Numbered from the stretch's first letter, positions 36,960 to 47,542 are shown. The stretch: DNA of 64,000 nt from Glaciecola amylolytica (GCA_003856375.1 CP034120.1:4542343-4606342), one strand, 5' to 3'. The notes: generated by a model not told the origin, from the sequence alone. Made by a program: numbers and translations.

Positions 36960-38927
36960 ATGAAAGAAATGTTACTTAGTTATTGGTGGATCGGATTAAT
37001 CGTAATCTGTTTAGTCCTCTACAAATTCATTCTGAGATTCTTGTTCGGAATGGTCATCGTTCCCGAAGACAGAATCGGATTAGTGACAAAAAAGTTTGTC
37101 CTTTTTGGCGAACACAAAGAACTTCCGGACGGACGCATTGTTGCAACAAACGGAGAAGCCGGATTTCAGGCAAAAACCCTTGCTCCAGGATTGTATTTCG
37201 GAATGTGGGTGTGGCAGTACGAAATCACCATGGAACAGTTTACCGTTATTCCTGAAGGAAAGATTGGTTTGGTTTTGTCGAAAGATGGAGCTGAAATTCC
37301 AACCGGAAATATTCTCGGAAGAAAAGTCGAATGCGACAACTTTCAGGATGCAAATATGTTCTTGATGAACAACGGTCAGCGAGGTCGCCAAACGAACTAC
37401 ATTACCGCAGGTTCTTACCGGATCAATACGATGCTTTTTCAGGTTTCGATAACTGAGATGGTGCGTATTCGCGAAAGCATGGTTGGGATTGTTACAACGT
37501 TGGACGGTATGCCGATCGAACACGGAGAAATTGCAGGAAAGGCTGTCGGCGGACACAACAATTTCCAGGATTTCGATAACTTTTTGCAAAACGGTGGAAA
37601 TCGCGGTTTGCAGCCAACGGTTATTTTGGCGGGATCTTACAACTTAAATCCATGGGCTTTGCAAGTGGAAGAAACTCCGATGACTGAAATTCCGATCGGG
37701 TATGTTGGAGTGGTGATCTCTTACATCGGTCAGGATGGAAAAGATTTAACAGGAACGGATTTCAAACACGGGAATATCGTGGAGAAAGGAAGTAAGGGAG
37801 TTTGGTCGGAGCCTTTTGGTCCGGGGAAATATCCGGTGAACAAGTACACGATGAAGGTGGAATTGGTTCCTACGACGAATCTGGTATTGAACTGGGCACA
37901 GGCGCGCAGTGAATCGCACAATCTGGATAAAAACCTGTCTACGATTACGGTTCGCTCGAAAGATGGTTTCCCGTTCAATCTGGACGTTTCACAGATCATT
38001 CACGTACCTACAAACGAAGCTCCGAAGGTTATTGCGCGTTTCGGGAACATGGTCAACCTGGTAACACAGGTTCTGGAGCCAACCATTGGTAACTATTTCC
38101 GGAACTCGGCACAGGACAGCGATGTGATTGCTTTCTTGTCGACACGTAAGGAAAGACAGGAATCTGCAAAGGAACACATCAAGAAGGTGTTGGATGAATA
38201 CAACGTGAACGCGGTTGATACCTTAATCGGAGATATCGTTCCACCGGAATCTTTGATGAAGACGCTGACGGATCGTAAAATTGCGGAAGAGCAAAAGGTG
38301 ACTTATGAAACCCAGAAACAAGCACAGGAAACGCGCCAGGGGATGGAAAAAGAAACCGCGATTGCAGATATGCAAAAAGACATCGTAAAAGCACAACAAA
38401 GTGTGGAAATTGCAGAACGTACTGCAAATGCAACGGTAAAAAAAGCAGAAGGAGATGCATCCGGAGTGAAATTGGCAGTCGGAGCGGAGGCGGAAGCTAC
38501 CAAGATGCGTGCATTGGCAGAAGCAGAATCTACACGTGCCCGCGCCAAAGCAGATTCGGAAGCCGTGAAATTGAAAGCAGATGCAGAAGCTGAACGCATT
38601 TCAAAAACCGGTTCTGCGGAAGCGAGTAAGATTTTAGCAATCGGTAAATCTACGGCCGAAGCTTATGAATTGGCAGTGAAAGCGCTGGGTGGTGAAAACT
38701 TTACACGTTACAAAATCACCGAAGAGCTTTCTAAAGGAAATATCAAATTAATTCCTGATGTTCTGATCGGCGGAAACGGACAACAAGGAGGAACGGCAAT
38801 GGATGGTCTTTTAGGATTAAAACTCATGGAAATGATGGATCCGGAAAAGAAAACCGAAACCGTTCAAAAGATAACAAAGCCTGACGTAAAACCTAAATCA
38901 TCGGGCTCTTCGGGTAAAACCGAATAG
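36960..38927 (+). CDS. Large flotillin-like SPFH/band 7 membrane protein
   Basis: A 655-residue protein. One N-terminal helix (about 5-33) anchors it. Four related modules follow (about 28-92, 93-165, 166-245, 246-310), two of which share the NFQD..N-FLxNGG-RG-Q signature and an AGSY-N end. The SPFH domain covers about 310-430 (TVRSKDGFPFNLDVSQII), then an Ala/Glu/Lys-rich coiled coil of flotillin type (about 430-570, AEAEATKMRALAEAEST) and a Gly/Ser/Lys tail. Flotillins organise membrane microdomains; the tandem modules are unusual. It is a single-gene unit. Confidence 0.78.
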   Translation: MKEMLLSYWWIGLIVICLVLYKFILRFLFGMVIVPEDRIGLVTKKFVLFGEHKELPDGRIVATNGEAGFQAKTLAPGLYFGMWVWQYEITMEQFTVIPEGKIGLVLSKDGAEIPTGNILGRKVECDNFQDANMFLMNNGQRGRQTNYITAGSYRINTMLFQVSITEMVRIRESMVGIVTTLDGMPIEHGEIAGKAVGGHNNFQDFDNFLQNGGNRGLQPTVILAGSYNLNPWALQVEETPMTEIPIGYVGVVISYIGQDGKDLTGTDFKHGNIVEKGSKGVWSEPFGPGKYPVNKYTMKVELVPTTNLVLNWAQARSESHNLDKNLSTITVRSKDGFPFNLDVSQIIHVPTNEAPKVIARFGNMVNLVTQVLEPTIGNYFRNSAQDSDVIAFLSTRKERQESAKEHIKKVLDEYNVNAVDTLIGDIVPPESLMKTLTDRKIAEEQKVTYETQKQAQETRQGMEKETAIADMQKDIVKAQQSVEIAERTANATVKKAEGDASGVKLAVGAEAEATKMRALAEAESTRARAKADSEAVKLKADAEAERISKTGSAEASKILAIGKSTAEAYELAVKALGGENFTRYKITEELSKGNIKLIPDVLIGGNGQQGGTAMDGLLGLKLMEMMDPEKKTETVQKITKPDVKPKSSGSSGKTE

Positions 38928-38930
38928 AAG

Positions 38931-38980
38931 AAAGGAGCTCGTCTCCCGGTAATTTTATATCGGGATGACGACTCCTTTTT
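38931..38980 (+). terminator. Terminator of the flotillin-like gene
   Basis: AAAGGAG-CTCGTC-TCCCGG pairs with ATCGGGA-GACGA-CTCCTTT with small bulges, followed by a T run. The remaining bases to 39210 hold no clear element. Confidence 0.75.
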
Positions 38981-39210
38981 ACTTTGTATGTAATGCGAGC
39001 GTTACGTAGAAATTGATTCTCTTCACAGAGATAGGCGGATTCATTAAATATTTATCAAAATGAAGTGATCGGAAACTGAAATTTAACGCGATTTAATAGC
39101 TGGTTCAAATTTGCTTAGTGCAAGTTTAATATGGCGGGTAACTGATTTAATATTGACCCTACTAAAACGATAAAGTACCTTGTTTTCTTTGCAACAAAAT
39201 TTTTGCATTC

Positions 39211-42200
39211 ATGAGAACTTGTTTTTTATCACTCTTGTTATTCTGTCATTTCGCTATCGGGCAAACAACCCTGTTTAACTACAATGCGAGTTGGAAATAT
39301 CTGGATAACGGAAGTAATCAGGGAACGGCATGGACAGCTGCAGGTTTTGACGACAGCGCCTGGGCTTCCGGAAATGGTCAGCTTGGTTACGGTGACGGAG
39401 ATGAATCAACAGTTGTAAGCTACGGTCCTTCAAGTACGAATAAATACCTCACGACTTATTTCAGAAAATCGGTTGTAATCGCAAACATCAATGATTTTGC
39501 GCAGATTCAGCTAAACTGTAAACGGGACGACGGAATCGTTGTTTACGTCAACGGATCGGAAGTATGGAGAAACAATATGCCTTCCGGAACCGTTTTGTAC
39601 AATACAACGGCATCAGGCGACGCATCCGATGACGGAAATGGAATTCAGACAAGTACGCTGGATGCTGCAACAGCAGGTTTCGTAACAGGAACCAATGTCA
39701 TTGCAGTAGAAGTTCACCAACGAAACAATACCAGCAGTGATTTATCATTCGATATGGAAATGATAGGTCTGGAAGCTCCGTCGCAAACACAGGTTGTTGC
39801 ACTTGGGGCTTCGTGGAAATATAAAGATGACGGATCCAATCAGGGAACTTCGTGGATTGCAGCAGGTTTTAACGATGCTTCCTGGGCTTCCGGAAATGCA
39901 GAATTTGGCTACGGAGATTCTGATGAAGCAACACTCATCAATGCTTGTGGAACTGTAACTCAAAATCCTTCATGTACCAACAAATATCCGACAAGCTATT
40001 TTAGAAAATCAGTTTCGATTTCAAACATCAATCTGTATCAATCCTTCTTGTTTAAAGTCAGAAGGGATGACGGAGCAGTTGTTTATGTGAATGGGACTGA
40101 AATCTGGAGAAATAATATGCCCGCAGGAACAATTGCTTACAATACGTTTGCAAGTGCTGCGTGCTCGGATGACGGAGCTGATTTGAATGCATTCACTCTT
40201 TCTGTTCCGGCTTCTTTCTTCGTTTCGGGATCTAATACCATTGCCGTTGAAATCCATCAGAATAGCGGTTCAAGCAGCGACTTGAGTTTCGATATGGAAA
40301 TTCTTGCCTTGGCTCCGGTTCCGGGTGGAGCATCTTTGGAAAGAGGTCCTTACATTCAATCATTGACAGAAAACTCCGTCATTTTACATTGGAAAACAGA
40401 TGTGACGGTTGATACCAAAGTTCAATATGGAACAAGTGCAGCTGCCCTGACGCAGGAAGTTGCTCTTCCAGCCTCAACTACGGATCATATCGTAACGCTT
40501 TCCGGTTTAACCCCGAATACCAAATACTTTTATGCGATAGGAACTTCCGTCGGAGTGATTCAGGGCGATACGAATAATTACTTTATCACAGCTCCGCTTA
40601 ACGGATCGGAAGGAAAATATACTTTTTGGGTAAGTGGCGATTGCGGTACAAATACAACACATCAGCGAAATGTTCGCGACCGTTACCTGGAATACATGGA
40701 CGGAAAATCAGCGAATGGCTGGTTGTTGCTGGGAGATAACGCTTATAACAGTGGAACGGAGCAGGAATATTCTTCTAATTTCTTCGATATCTACGAATCC
40801 AACTTAATGCGTAATACACCTCTTTGGCCTGCGCCAGGAAATCACGATTATGCCAATAGCGGTTCCCGTCAGAATGACCATGCAGTTCCTTACTTTGATA
40901 TTTTTGATTTGCCGGGCAACGGTGAAGCAGGAGGTGTACCTTCGGGAACGGAAGCATTTTATTCATACGATTACGGAAACATTCACTTTCTTGCTCTGGA
41001 TTCCTATGGAAAGGAAGACAACACGACACGTTTGTACGATACCCTTGGAGCACAGGTTCAGTGGATCAAAGCAGATCTGGCAGCAAATAACAAACCGTGG
41101 GTTGTTGCGTATTGGCATCATGCACCGTATACCAAAGGATCACATAATTCCGATACGGAGGGCGAATTAATCAGCATCCGCCAGAATTTTATCCGGATTT
41201 TGGAGCGTGAAGGAGTCGATTTAATTCTTTGCGGACACAGCCACGACTACGAACGGTCAAAACTGATGCACGGACATTACGGAAATGAATCTTCTTTTAA
41301 TCCTGCTGTACATAATTTGAGTCAAAGTTCCGGAAAGTACGACGGATCTGTGAATTCATGTACCTATGTCAAAGATTCAACGAATCATACGTTGGAAGGA
41401 ACGGTGTATGTTTTGAGTGGTGCTTCCGGAAAATTGGGAGGAACCCAGGCCGGTTATCCGCATGATGCATTGCCTTTTGCAAATTCTAACGATGGAGGAT
41501 CGCTCTTGTTGGAGTTTGAAGCCAATCGACTGGATGTGAAATGGCTGTGTGCAGACGGAGTGATCCGCGATAATTTTACGATCATCAAAAATGCAAATAA
41601 GCGCGATACACTGACGCTGAATTACGGTGATTCCGCAACGCTTTCAGCTTCGTGGGTCGGTGAATACAACTGGTCTTCAAATGGTTCAACGAACCGCTCA
41701 AACGAAGTTTCTCCTGAGCAATCCGGTTTTGAAGTGGTTACGGATCAATACCAATGTGTGTCCGATTCAGTGTATATCAACGTGATTTTACCGACAAGCA
41801 CTTTAAACACCCCGACGACAGTGAATTATTGTGTGGGTGAAGAGCTTCAGCTTGATTTTTCATTGAACGGATATTTCAGACCCTCCAATCTGTTCATTCT
41901 TGAGTTGAGTGATGCAAACGGGACTTTCGGAACACCGGTTCAATTGGATACGATTTCCGGAAATCAAGCAGGAAGTTTTCAGGCAATGCTGCCGGATAAT
42001 TTACCAAATGGTTCGTACAGCTTGAGAATTGTCAGCAGCTATCCGAATACAGTCGGTCCGGTTCTTTCGGGACTTCAAATTCACGAAATGCCGCTTGTCA
42101 GTATTTCCGGATTAAATGCGAGCTACGTTGAAAATGAACCGAACGTTCCATTGACGGGAACACCATTCGGAGGAACTTTTTCAGGTCCGGGAGTAAATGC

Positions 42201-43140
42201 GTTGGTTTTCAGCCCGGTTGCAGCCGGAGTGGGAGCACATGAAATTGTTTATACTTATTCGGATGCAAATGCGTGTTCGAGCGCCGATACAACACTTGTT
42301 ACCGTCTTGCCGATTCCTCCGGGAGTTCAGATTCCTGCATTGACAACCAGCGCATACTGTGTCGGTGATGAAATTCAGGTGACATACCTTACTCAGGGAA
42401 CATTTGACCCGGCGAATGAATTTGAATTGCAGTTAAGTGATGCTGCGGGATCTTTTTCAAATCCTTTGATTTTGGAAACACAAACAGGAACGGGTTCCGG
42501 AACGTTTCATTCAATCGTTCCGATGAGTTTGCCAACCGGAGCTGGTTATTTATTGCGCATCGCGGCATCCAATCCGTCTTTGATGACACAATTGGCTGAT
42601 CCGGTTCAGATTTTTGCATTGCCAGTGGTAAGTTTCACCGGTTTGAATGCAAATTACATTGAAAATGATCCGGGAGCGTCATTGCTTGGAAATCCTTCTG
42701 GTGGAACTTTTAGCGGAACGGGAGTCTCCGGGTCTGTCTTTGATCCGTTTGCTGCCGGAGTTGGCGGGCCGTATGCAATCGTTTACGAGTTTACGGACGC
42801 AAATGGCTGTTCTTCCAGTGACACGATGTACACTTCCGTTTCTGCAGATCAAACAAGTTCTTTGGTGGAGTCGGTAAATGGAGTGGATTTAAAAATATAC
42901 CCAAATCCGGCGAAAGAAAAAATGCTGATTCGTTTGGAATCAAATCGGGATTTTTCGCTGGAAGCAGAGGTTTTAAGCTTGTTGGGAATCGCAGAATCTG
43001 TTGTTCATCCGACACAATTGTCTCAGGGGATTCACGAATTTGAACTGAATGCCCGGGAACTGAACCTGAGTAAAGGAGTTTATTACCTGAGATTACAGGT
43101 GAATGGTGTTGAAAAACAATGGAAGATCTGCTTCCATTAA
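39211..43140 (+). CDS. Large secreted purple-acid-phosphatase-like protein with T9SS tail
   Basis: A 1,309-residue multidomain exported enzyme. Signal peptide 1-18; two copies of a beta module of about 175 residues (about 19-190 and 193-370) that share W.Y.D.GSNQGT.W and RDDG.VVYVNG.E.WRNNMP; a purple acid phosphatase N-terminal domain (about 375-465); a metallophosphoesterase domain (about 470-800) with all metal blocks visible: SGDCG, LLGDNAYN, PGNHDY, YWHHAPY and CGHSHDYERS; then two pairs of Ig/PKD-like repeats (about 880-1055 and 1070-1240, with GG-TFSGPGV and GGTFSGTGV); and a T9SS type A tail from about 1248 (LKIYPNPAKEKM). It should hydrolyse phosphate esters at the cell surface; the substrate is unknown. 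It is the first gene of the exported-enzyme cluster. Confidence 0.87.
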   Translation: MRTCFLSLLLFCHFAIGQTTLFNYNASWKYLDNGSNQGTAWTAAGFDDSAWASGNGQLGYGDGDESTVVSYGPSSTNKYLTTYFRKSVVIANINDFAQIQLNCKRDDGIVVYVNGSEVWRNNMPSGTVLYNTTASGDASDDGNGIQTSTLDAATAGFVTGTNVIAVEVHQRNNTSSDLSFDMEMIGLEAPSQTQVVALGASWKYKDDGSNQGTSWIAAGFNDASWASGNAEFGYGDSDEATLINACGTVTQNPSCTNKYPTSYFRKSVSISNINLYQSFLFKVRRDDGAVVYVNGTEIWRNNMPAGTIAYNTFASAACSDDGADLNAFTLSVPASFFVSGSNTIAVEIHQNSGSSSDLSFDMEILALAPVPGGASLERGPYIQSLTENSVILHWKTDVTVDTKVQYGTSAAALTQEVALPASTTDHIVTLSGLTPNTKYFYAIGTSVGVIQGDTNNYFITAPLNGSEGKYTFWVSGDCGTNTTHQRNVRDRYLEYMDGKSANGWLLLGDNAYNSGTEQEYSSNFFDIYESNLMRNTPLWPAPGNHDYANSGSRQNDHAVPYFDIFDLPGNGEAGGVPSGTEAFYSYDYGNIHFLALDSYGKEDNTTRLYDTLGAQVQWIKADLAANNKPWVVAYWHHAPYTKGSHNSDTEGELISIRQNFIRILEREGVDLILCGHSHDYERSKLMHGHYGNESSFNPAVHNLSQSSGKYDGSVNSCTYVKDSTNHTLEGTVYVLSGASGKLGGTQAGYPHDALPFANSNDGGSLLLEFEANRLDVKWLCADGVIRDNFTIIKNANKRDTLTLNYGDSATLSASWVGEYNWSSNGSTNRSNEVSPEQSGFEVVTDQYQCVSDSVYINVILPTSTLNTPTTVNYCVGEELQLDFSLNGYFRPSNLFILELSDANGTFGTPVQLDTISGNQAGSFQAMLPDNLPNGSYSLRIVSSYPNTVGPVLSGLQIHEMPLVSISGLNASYVENEPNVPLTGTPFGGTFSGPGVNALVFSPVAAGVGAHEIVYTYSDANACSSADTTLVTVLPIPPGVQIPALTTSAYCVGDEIQVTYLTQGTFDPANEFELQLSDAAGSFSNPLILETQTGTGSGTFHSIVPMSLPTGAGYLLRIAASNPSLMTQLADPVQIFALPVVSFTGLNANYIENDPGASLLGNPSGGTFSGTGVSGSVFDPFAAGVGGPYAIVYEFTDANGCSSSDTMYTSVSADQTSSLVESVNGVDLKIYPNPAKEKMLIRLESNRDFSLEAEVLSLLGIAESVVHPTQLSQGIHEFELNARELNLSKGVYYLRLQVNGVEKQWKICFH

Positions 43141-43173
43141 GATCATGATTCAAATTGCAATACCCCGGAACAA

Positions 43174-45078
43174 ATGATGCGAGTTTCTGCTTTTCTTGTT
43201 GTATTTCTTGTTGCCGCAACCTCTTTGATGAGCATCCGGGAACATTCTTCCGCTGTTGTGGAAGAGAAATTCAGCTTCAATCAATATGTGCTTCAGGAAC
43301 TTCAATTGGTGATTGATGAACTGAAAGATTTTCAATCTGATTTGGGCGATTTAGGCAAATCAAAAGATCATTATTTCAAAAGCAGATATTACTACAAGCA
43401 TATTGAGTTCTTTGTTGAACATGTTTCACCCGTTCAGGCAAAATATCAGATCAATGGTGCGCTTGTTCCGAAATTTTCAGAATACGAAGAAGGTTTTGTG
43501 GTTGATCCTTGTGGTTTTCAGCGCATAGAAGAAATCCTTTTTTCGGGAGAGGAGATTGATTCAAAAGCTTTGGAGAAAGAGGTCGTGGATTTAATTGTTG
43601 TTTTTCAGGAATTGAAAAATGCCTGCTTGTCTGTGACTTTGAAAGACCACATTTATCTGGAAATGTTTCAGCTGCAACTGGTGCGGATTGCTGCTATGAA
43701 TCTCAACGGATATGATGCAACATTCACCAAAACAAACCTTCAGGAAATAGATGAAAACCTGACATCGATGTCGCAGTTAATCAAGCTCTTTCGACTGAAG
43801 TATGGAACAAAAGGCGACTTGAAGATCCGCTTTCAAACGCTGAACGAGAGCATTCTGAATGCACAGAAAATGTTGAGAAAGAACCCGGATTTCGATACGT
43901 TTAACCGCCTGGACTTTATTACGTTTTATGTCGAGAAGATCAATCTGAATCTGGTTCTTCTGCACCGCGCTTTAAATTTGCCGTGGTCAGATCACAAACA
44001 AGCTCTTCGTCTGGATTCTGAACGCTTGTTTTCAAAGGAAACTTTAAATCCGCAATTCTTTTCGATCTATTATTCCGATGTGTCAAATCTGGAGCGGCAA
44101 GCTGCTTTGGGGAAATTGCTTTTTTACGATCCCATTCTTTCCGCAAATAACGAACGGTCGTGCAGCAGCTGTCACCAACCGGATAAAGCCTTTACGGACG
44201 GATTGAAAACCAGTCAGGCATTTAATCAGGATGGTTTTCTGGAACGAAACGCGCCGTCATTGATCAATGTGTTGTACCAAAAAGCATTCTTTTACGACGG
44301 AAAGGCTTATCAAATAGAACAGCAGATCCGCGACGTGGTTCACAACGAACGCGAAATGGGAAGCAAACTTTCGGAGGTGGTTTTGAAGCTGAGAAAAAGC
44401 CAGGAATACAAAGAATTATTCAAGGAAGCATTTACTGTTCAGAAAGATGCAGCTATTTCAGAATATGCCATTCAAAAAGCAATTGCAGAATACGAAAAAA
44501 TACTCATTGCTATGGACAGCCGTTTTGACCGCTACTTGTCCGGAGACCGCAGTGCATTGAGTTCGCGAGAGGTAAACGGGTACAATCTTTTTGCCGGAAA
44601 AGCGCTTTGCGGTTCCTGTCATTTCTTTCCGCTTTTTAACGGAACAGTTCCACCATACTTTATGGATTCTGAGTACGAGATTTTGGGAACACCTCAAACC
44701 AAAGAAAACCGTTCGCTGGATCCTGATATGGGCCGCTACAAGGTGACGTATGTTGAAAAGCAGAAGTACGCGTTTAAAACTCCTTCCGTTCGCAATAGCG
44801 AATTAACAGCACCGTACATGCACAACGGAGTTTATTCCGATTTGAATCAGGTACTCGATTTTTACAAAAAAGGAGGCGGAGAAGGATTGAAATATCCGGT
44901 TCCCAATCAAACCTTGCCATTTGATTCGTTGCAGTTGAACAATCAGGAGCAGCAGGATATTATTCTGTTCTTAAAAACACTGACGGATACTGCAGGATTG
45001 CTTCAAAAACCGTTCAAATTACCCCACTTCGAAAGTGTTCCTGAATGGAACGCACGGGTTTGGGGTGGAAAATATTAA
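43174..45078 (+). CDS. Di-haem cytochrome c peroxidase (MauG/CcpA family) with long N-terminal domain
   Basis: A 634-residue exported protein. A signal-anchor-like N-terminus (VSAFLVVFLVAATSLM) precedes an all-helical region of about 270 residues that I do not recognise (about 30-295). The di-haem peroxidase part runs from about 300 to 620: the first haem CSSCH (near 329) followed by QPDKAFTDG, the block NERE-MGSK, the second haem CGSCH (near 472), and YKTPSVRN-like AFKTPSVRNSELTAPYMHNG. Family members reduce hydrogen peroxide with electrons from cytochrome c or modify other proteins (MauG). It lies 33 bases after the phosphatase gene. No T9SS tail is present, so a periplasmic location is likely. 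Confidence 0.83.
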   Translation: MMRVSAFLVVFLVAATSLMSIREHSSAVVEEKFSFNQYVLQELQLVIDELKDFQSDLGDLGKSKDHYFKSRYYYKHIEFFVEHVSPVQAKYQINGALVPKFSEYEEGFVVDPCGFQRIEEILFSGEEIDSKALEKEVVDLIVVFQELKNACLSVTLKDHIYLEMFQLQLVRIAAMNLNGYDATFTKTNLQEIDENLTSMSQLIKLFRLKYGTKGDLKIRFQTLNESILNAQKMLRKNPDFDTFNRLDFITFYVEKINLNLVLLHRALNLPWSDHKQALRLDSERLFSKETLNPQFFSIYYSDVSNLERQAALGKLLFYDPILSANNERSCSSCHQPDKAFTDGLKTSQAFNQDGFLERNAPSLINVLYQKAFFYDGKAYQIEQQIRDVVHNEREMGSKLSEVVLKLRKSQEYKELFKEAFTVQKDAAISEYAIQKAIAEYEKILIAMDSRFDRYLSGDRSALSSREVNGYNLFAGKALCGSCHFFPLFNGTVPPYFMDSEYEILGTPQTKENRSLDPDMGRYKVTYVEKQKYAFKTPSVRNSELTAPYMHNGVYSDLNQVLDFYKKGGGEGLKYPVPNQTLPFDSLQLNNQEQQDIILFLKTLTDTAGLLQKPFKLPHFESVPEWNARVWGGKY

Positions 45079-45217
45079 AAAACAGTAAACATTAACTCAA
45101 AGGATGAACCGATTTAATAATTGCTTCTAATTGTTAATCAACATTCTAACGGTTATTTAATAGACTCTGAATAGTGTGTTTAAATACCGTGAGTTCCTTT
45201 GTAATGCGAAAAAGATT

Positions 45218-47542
45218 ATGAAAAAACTACTTCTGCTTATTGCCCTGCAATTACTACTCTCCAGCGTTATTGAAGGGCAAACCGTGCTTTTATCTTCAGG
45301 CAGTACCTGGAAGTATAATGATAGCGGAACGGATCTGGGAACTTCCTGGAAAGAGTCTTCATTTAATGATAATTCCTGGTCTGCCGGCCCTGCCGAATTG
45401 GGTTATGGTGACGGAGATGAACAAACGGTTGTTTCTTATGGACCAAGCTCCGGCAATAAATACATCACCACTTACTTCCGAAAAGTTTTTTACGTTTCGA
45501 ATCCTGCACAGTATCAGGAAATACTAGGTGCTGTTCTTCGTGATGATGGAGCTGTGGTGTACGTAAACGGTACGGAAGTTTTCAGAACGAATATGCCGTC
45601 GGGAACTATTTCCTATCAAACAGCTGCTTCTTCAACCATTTCTTTTGGTGCAGAAGACGATTACCACAATTTTGCCTTTAGCCCCGGACTTCTCACAAGC
45701 GGAAACAATGTGATTGCGGTGGAAATTCATCAGGACGAAGGAAGCAGTTCGGATATCAGTTTTAATCTTTCCTTGAGCGGATCTCAGAATCCTCAGGTAA
45801 TTCAGGTTACAAGAGAACCGTATCTGAATACCGGAACTTCAAGTTCAATGATTGTTCGCTGGCAGACAAATGTTCCCTGCGATTCAAAAGTGCGCTACGG
45901 AACAAACCCGAATAATCTGACTCTTTCGGCAACTGTTTTCCCTTATTCAACGGAACATACTTTACAAATTTCTGGTTTGCAGCCAAAAACAACATACTAT
46001 TACTCGATCGGAACCTCATCGGCGGAATTGATGCAAGCGCATACGGATCAGTATTTCAAAACAAGTCCAACGGAAGGCTCTGACGATTTGTACCGTTTCT
46101 GGGCAATTGGTGATGCCGGAATGTCGGATGGAAATCAGCGTGCAGTGAGAGATGGTTATCTGATCTACAATGAAAACAAGCATACCGATGGTTGGATCAT
46201 GTTGGGAGACAATGCCTATGGAAACGGAATCAGTGACGGAACACAAAGTTGCTACCAAACAGCATTGTTCAGTCAGATGTATGCCGATCTGATCTCAAAA
46301 ACAGTTTGCTGGCCTGCATTGGGAAATCACGATTACAACAACCACATTCCTTTTTCACCTTCACCTGCGTACTTTGATATTTTCAATCTTCCGACAAACG
46401 GAGAAGCAGGCGGAGTGGCTTCCGGAACAGAAAAATACTATTCATACAATTACGGAAATATCCATTTCATTGTTCTGGACAGCTATGACGAAGATCGTTC
46501 GGGAACGGCTTCAATGGCAACCTGGCTCATTTCGGATTTACAGCAAACTACTTCCGAATGGATCATCGCTTATTGGCATCATCCTCCGTATACGAAAGGA
46601 AGTCACGATTCTGACAATCCCATTTTTATTGATGGCGAATGTGAAGATATGCGTGAAAATATTCTTCCGATTTTGGAACAATACGGGGTCGATCTGGTTT
46701 TAAACGGACACAGCCATTCCTACGAACGCAGCTTCTTGATTGATTCTCATTACGGAACATCCGGAACTCTCGTGCAGCAAATGATTAAAGACAACGGTTC
46801 GGGAGGAAATCTGGATGATTGCCCGTATCAAAAAGAAACAAGCTATTCGAAATCTCATAAAGGAACCGTTTATGCTGTGGTCGGAAGCTCCGGAAAACTG
46901 AGCTCTGTTTCTTCCAGCTGGCCGCATCCGATTTGTAGTTATTCCGACAAGGACAACATGGGAAGTTTAAGCATTGAGATTCATAAAAACAGACTGGATG
47001 CAGCTTTCGTTACCACTACCGGTTCTGTTTTGGATCGCTTTTCAATTATCAAGAATGCAGGAACTTCTCAGCATTTGCTTGCTTGCCAGAACGATATTGT
47101 CAACCTGGTTCCTTCCTTTCCCGGAAAAGTGTTGTGGCAGCCCACTCAGGTTCTGGCAGATTCCTTGTCCGTGATCGTCACACATACTACCATGTACCTG
47201 GCAAGTGATACCAACGGATGCATTGTCGATACTTTTTATGTGGAATTGGATAATTCGATCAATTGCACGGCAGGACTTTTGAATGAATCGAATGTAACTC
47301 CGAAGGTTTGGACAAATTCCTGGCAGGACAATAACTACATTCCTGTCCGGTGGTCAGGATTTAACGGAAACGAATTGATGATCGAAGTCTGGTCTCTTCA
47401 GGGACAATTGATCCATTCCGAAAAAGCATCGAATAACTCCAATAAACAAATCCTTATTCCGGCTGATAATGCTGTGTCGGGAACTTATATTCTCAAAGTC
47501 AGCGATGACGAGAGTACCGTTTTTCTAAAAATTTTACACTAA
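45218..47542 (+). CDS. Secreted purple-acid-phosphatase-like protein with T9SS tail, paralogue of the 39211 protein
   Basis: With ATG at 45218 the protein has 774 residues and signal peptide MKKLLLLIALQLLLSSVIEG; a GTG at 45176 would push the signal inside and is rejected. One beta module (about 22-190) is homologous to the two in the 39211 protein. Then follow the phosphatase N-terminal domain (about 200-285) and the metallophosphoesterase domain (about 290-620) with AIGDAG, MLGDNAYG, LGNHDYNN, YWHHPPY and NGHSHSYERS. The C-terminus (about 700-774, IEVWSLQGQLIHSE, SGTYILKV) is a T9SS type A tail. No Ig/PKD repeats are present, so it is a shorter version of the same design. It is the first gene of an operon that continues to 50981. 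Confidence 0.87.
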   Translation: MKKLLLLIALQLLLSSVIEGQTVLLSSGSTWKYNDSGTDLGTSWKESSFNDNSWSAGPAELGYGDGDEQTVVSYGPSSGNKYITTYFRKVFYVSNPAQYQEILGAVLRDDGAVVYVNGTEVFRTNMPSGTISYQTAASSTISFGAEDDYHNFAFSPGLLTSGNNVIAVEIHQDEGSSSDISFNLSLSGSQNPQVIQVTREPYLNTGTSSSMIVRWQTNVPCDSKVRYGTNPNNLTLSATVFPYSTEHTLQISGLQPKTTYYYSIGTSSAELMQAHTDQYFKTSPTEGSDDLYRFWAIGDAGMSDGNQRAVRDGYLIYNENKHTDGWIMLGDNAYGNGISDGTQSCYQTALFSQMYADLISKTVCWPALGNHDYNNHIPFSPSPAYFDIFNLPTNGEAGGVASGTEKYYSYNYGNIHFIVLDSYDEDRSGTASMATWLISDLQQTTSEWIIAYWHHPPYTKGSHDSDNPIFIDGECEDMRENILPILEQYGVDLVLNGHSHSYERSFLIDSHYGTSGTLVQQMIKDNGSGGNLDDCPYQKETSYSKSHKGTVYAVVGSSGKLSSVSSSWPHPICSYSDKDNMGSLSIEIHKNRLDAAFVTTTGSVLDRFSIIKNAGTSQHLLACQNDIVNLVPSFPGKVLWQPTQVLADSLSVIVTHTTMYLASDTNGCIVDTFYVELDNSINCTAGLLNESNVTPKVWTNSWQDNNYIPVRWSGFNGNELMIEVWSLQGQLIHSEKASNNSNKQILIPADNAVSGTYILKVSDDESTVFLKILH

